DNA of 53,438 nucleotides from Amoebophilaceae bacterium (GTDB lineage: Bacteria; Bacteroidota; Bacteroidia; Cytophagales; Amoebophilaceae): the NCBI GenBank assembly GCA_019744995.1, contig JAIETQ010000024.1, positions 1 to 53,438 on the forward strand, given 5' to 3'. This document shows, in pieces, positions 50,523 to 53,438 of this stretch. The position numbers were made by a program, and so were the translations under genes. A model generated the notes under the pieces. The model was not told where the DNA came from and did no database searches. It worked only from the letters and a program-made list of their open reading frames with translations. How positions within the stretch are numbered: the stretch's first letter is position 1; the number at the start of each line of letters is the position of its first letter.

Positions 50523-52451
50523 ATGGGAAAAATAATTGGAATTGATTTAGGCACCACAAACTCTTGTGTTGCAGTTATGGAGGGTAATGAGCCGGTTGTT
50601 ATTGCTAATAATGAAGGAAAAAGAACTACACCATCTGTAATAGCATTTTTGGACAATGGCAAGGGAGAGCGTAAAGTAGGAGATCCCGCTAAGCGACAAG
50701 CGGTTATCAATCCGCATAATACGATAAGCTCGATTAAACGTTTTATGGGAAAAAATCACAGTAGTGTGGCTAATGAACTACAATCAGTTACCTATAAGGT
50801 AGAAGCGGGTAATAATGATACGGTTCGTGTGCGTATAGGAGATAAGTTGTATACGCCTCAGGAGCTTTCTGCGGTTATTTTGCAAAGCATGAAAACAGCC
50901 GCAGAAGATTATCTAGGCACTACGGTTTCCGAAGCGGTTATTACTGTACCGGCTTACTTTAACGATATAGAAAGGCAGGCTACTAAAGAAGCAGGTGAAA
51001 TTGCAGGTCTTACTGTAAAACGTATTATTAATGAACCAACTGCTGCCGCCTTAGCTTATGGCCTAGATAAGCAACATAAAGATATGGTCATTGCTGTATT
51101 TGACCTTGGTGGTGGCACGTTTGACGTTTCTATTTTAGAGTTAGGTGATGGGGTGTTTGAGGTAAAGTCAACCAATGGCGATATGCATTTAGGTGGAGAT
51201 GATTTTGATCAAAAAATTACCAATTGGCTAGTAGATAGTTTTCAGAAAGAAGAAAATGTTGACCTCAGAAAAGATCCAACAGCTTTACAGCGACTTAAAG
51301 AAGCGGCAGAAAAAGCTAAGATTGAGCTTTCTAATACCAATACTACTGAAATTAACCTGCCTTATATCACGGCCATTGATGGTATGCCCAAGCATCTTGT
51401 AAAGCAGTTAACTAGGGCACAGTTTGAGCAACTTATAGATGATTTAGTCAAACGTGTTTTAATTCCTTGTGAGCAAGCTTTAAAAGATGCTTTTGGTGGT
51501 AGCGTAGATGCAAAAAGCAAAATCGATGAGGTTATTTTGGTAGGTGGGTCTACGCGTATACCAAAAATACAGGAAGAAGTAGCTAAATTTTTTGGTAAAA
51601 AGCCTTCAAAAGGGGTGAATCCAGATGAAGTTGTTGCGGTAGGTGCTGCGATTCAAGGCGGCGTATTAACCGGAGAGGTTAATGATATCTTGTTGCTGGA
51701 TGTATTGCCATTATCTTTGGGCATTGAGACTGTTGGGGGGGTATTTACTAAATTAATTGAGGCCAATACGACCATCCCATGTAAAAAGTCAGAGGTTTTT
51801 TCTACTGCTACAGATAATCAACCTAGTGTTACCGTACATGTATTACAAGGCAACAGGCCCATGTCAAAGCATAACCGCACATTGGGTCAATTCCATTTAA
51901 CTGATATCAGGCTTGCATCGAAGGGTGTACCAAAGATAGAGGTTTGTTTTGATGTAGATGCAAATGGCATCTTGCATGTTTCTGCAAAAGATCAGGATAC
52001 GGGTAAGGAGCAAAAGATTCGCATAGAGGCTTCATCTGGTTTAACCGCGGATGAAATTGAACGTATGAAAAAAGAAGCAGAGGCTAATGCCGCTGCAGAT
52101 AAAGAAGAAAGAGATCAAGCCGATAAATTGAATCTAGCGGAGTCATTAATTTTTAGAGTTGAAAAGGAATTAAAAGAGTTTAGTGAAAAGATTGCTGAAA
52201 CAGACAAGCAAAAATTAACAGCACCTTTAGCTGATCTAAAAAAAGCGCATCTAGAAAAAGATATGCAATCTATAGATCAAAGTATGGAGGCGCTGAGTAA
52301 AATTTGGAGTCAGGTTATGTTACAGGTTTATCAGCAACAAAATCAGGATAATCAAGGAACAACTTTTTCCGCCCCAGTAGAAGAAGAGTCTGATGAAATG
52401 CATGATCAGCATGATAATGTGAAGGATGCGGATTTTGAAGAAGTAAAATAG
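50523..52451 (+). CDS. dnaK: Chaperone DnaK (Hsp70)
   Basis: [57 protein letters not shown]. Confidence 0.99.
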   Translation: MGKIIGIDLGTTNSCVAVMEGNEPVVIANNEGKRTTPSVIAFLDNGKGERKVGDPAKRQAVINPHNTISSIKRFMGKNHSSVANELQSVTYKVEAGNNDTVRVRIGDKLYTPQELSAVILQSMKTAAEDYLGTTVSEAVITVPAYFNDIERQATKEAGEIAGLTVKRIINEPTAAALAYGLDKQHKDMVIAVFDLGGGTFDVSILELGDGVFEVKSTNGDMHLGGDDFDQKITNWLVDSFQKEENVDLRKDPTALQRLKEAAEKAKIELSNTNTTEINLPYITAIDGMPKHLVKQLTRAQFEQLIDDLVKRVLIPCEQALKDAFGGSVDAKSKIDEVILVGGSTRIPKIQEEVAKFFGKKPSKGVNPDEVVAVGAAIQGGVLTGEVNDILLLDVLPLSLGIETVGGVFTKLIEANTTIPCKKSEVFSTATDNQPSVTVHVLQGNRPMSKHNRTLGQFHLTDIRLASKGVPKIEVCFDVDANGILHVSAKDQDTGKEQKIRIEASSGLTADEIERMKKEAEANAAADKEERDQADKLNLAESLIFRVEKELKEFSEKIAETDKQKLTAPLADLKKAHLEKDMQSIDQSMEALSKIWSQVMLQVYQQQNQDNQGTTFSAPVEEESDEMHDQHDNVKDADFEEVK

Positions 52452-52485
52452 GTTTTTATAGTTTATTTTAGCTAAATTATAGGAT

Positions 52486-52528
52486 AAAGAGCAACTACTA
52501 GCACAACTAGTATGTTGCTCTTTTTTTA
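52486..52528 (+). terminator. Intrinsic terminator of dnaK
   Basis: aaagagcaactactag-cacaa-ctagtatgttgctcttt followed by a T-run. Confidence 0.88.
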
Positions 52529-52555
52529 TTTTATTGTTATTATATAGCCTATATT

Positions 52556-53143
52556 ATGAAGTTATCATCTTTTACTTTAATCATCCTATTGCTCATAGGA
52601 TGTGGACGTGTGCATAAAAACAACATGTCTGGAAACAATAAAAATAACATACCTAGAAACCATGCTAAACAGGATGGTTTAAAAAAAGTAAATAGATTGG
52701 CTTATGAGGCCAATGCATTTACTTTAGCTATAACAGGTTTGGATGATGTTAATAAAGTTAAAAAAATTTTAGAAAACCCTTTATATTGTAACTATCACTT
52801 ACAAACGTTTTCTGGTTTAACTCCTGTTTTCTTAGCTACTTATGCTGGAAATACAAAAATTGTAAAGTTTCTTATAGGGAAAGGTTGTGATTTTAACACT
52901 GCATCTCACGCTGAAGAAACAACATGGACCCAAAATCAAGGTACTCAAGGTACTGCTCAGTCACATTCCTCGAGTATGAATAAAACTACCTATCAATTTT
53001 TCAGGCGTGCTACACCATTAATGGTTGCGACTATGCAAGGTCGGACTGAGATTCTAAATTTTTTACTTGAACAGGATAATTTGATTATGAATGATTTAGC
53101 TGATGGGGCAATCAGTTTTGCATTTAGCCATCTATATGGGTAA
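52556..53143 (+). CDS. Ankyrin-repeat lipoprotein, probably 3'-truncated at an IS fragment
   Basis: Lipobox-like LLIGCG; SGLTPVFLATYAGNTKIVKFLIGKGCDFN and ATPLMVATMQGRTEILNFLLEQ ankyrin repeats; stop at the junction with transposase sequence. Confidence 0.75.
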   Translation: MKLSSFTLIILLLIGCGRVHKNNMSGNNKNNIPRNHAKQDGLKKVNRLAYEANAFTLAITGLDDVNKVKKILENPLYCNYHLQTFSGLTPVFLATYAGNTKIVKFLIGKGCDFNTASHAEETTWTQNQGTQGTAQSHSSSMNKTTYQFFRRATPLMVATMQGRTEILNFLLEQDNLIMNDLADGAISFAFSHLYG

Positions 53144-53438
53144 TTACGCAAGGTACCACAGCTGATTGCACACAAGCTCACTTGCTTATAGCAAATTTAC
53201 CAGCAGTATGCCTACTAGCTGATCGAGGCTATGACAGCGATTCGATTATAAAGCAAGCCCATAAACAAGGGATAAAACCTGTTATTCCTCCCAGAAAGCA
53301 TCGGAAGATCCAAAGAGATTATGACAAAAGCACTTATAAAATGAGGCGTATTATTGAAAATACTTTTCTTCGTATGAAACGATGGAGGGGAATTGCTACA
53401 AGATACGCTAAAAAAGCCAGCTCTTTTTTAGCGGCTGT
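53140..53438 (+). mobile_element. 5'-truncated IS5-like transposase (C-terminal half, runs off the window)
   Basis: ITQGTTADCTQAHLLIANLPAVCLLADRGYDSDSIIKQAHKQGIKPVIPPRKHRKIQRDYDKSTYKMRRIIENTFLRMKRWRGIATRYAKKASSFLAAV; N-terminal half absent, replaced by the ankyrin gene. Confidence 0.85.
53362..53438. repeat. 77-bp exact terminal direct repeat, right copy
   Basis: Identical to bases 1-77. Confidence 0.97.

Noticed and set aside
1-53438. CRISPR arrays or phage modules
   Set aside because: No regularly spaced repeats and no phage structural or integrase genes seen.

Overview
AT-rich, gene-dense window that reads as chromosome of an intracellular Bacteroidetes symbiont. Amoebophilaceae/Cardinium-like is my inference, from a Bacteroidetes-type Tra cluster, an ATP/ADP translocase, ankyrin lipoproteins and IS debris; no database was consulted. 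Housekeeping content: F-ATPase block without beta/epsilon (atpB-E-F-H-A-G), prfA, dnaG, cdaA-like, PDH E1-beta, tpiA, rbfA, ddl, ftsH, sod, tadA, mfd, uvrB, metG, leuS, LolC/E-like permease, DHH phosphoesterase, mltG, NTT translocase, dnaK and a tRNA-Lys. Accessory content: a compact traE-F-G-J-K-N-M type IV secretion cluster plus a helical exported protein, an AAA-ATPase/PD-(D/E)XK protein, a truncated Rpn-like nuclease, small ankyrin-type lipoproteins and a partial IS5-like transposase at both window ends. Main points for a second look: (1) a three-copy ~140-155 bp long-palindrome family with an invariant 42-bp core, one copy of which encodes the C-terminus of Mfd, next to a different palindrome whose arm encodes the C-terminus of UvrB; (2) a ddl gene split by a 1-nt expansion of an A11 tract, with the rest of the protein intact in the other frame; (3) a reduced T4SS cluster with no relaxase or coupling protein in view; (4) an exact 77-bp direct repeat at the window ends inside the transposase, which makes the contig look circular but more likely reflects an assembly loop through an IS repeat.
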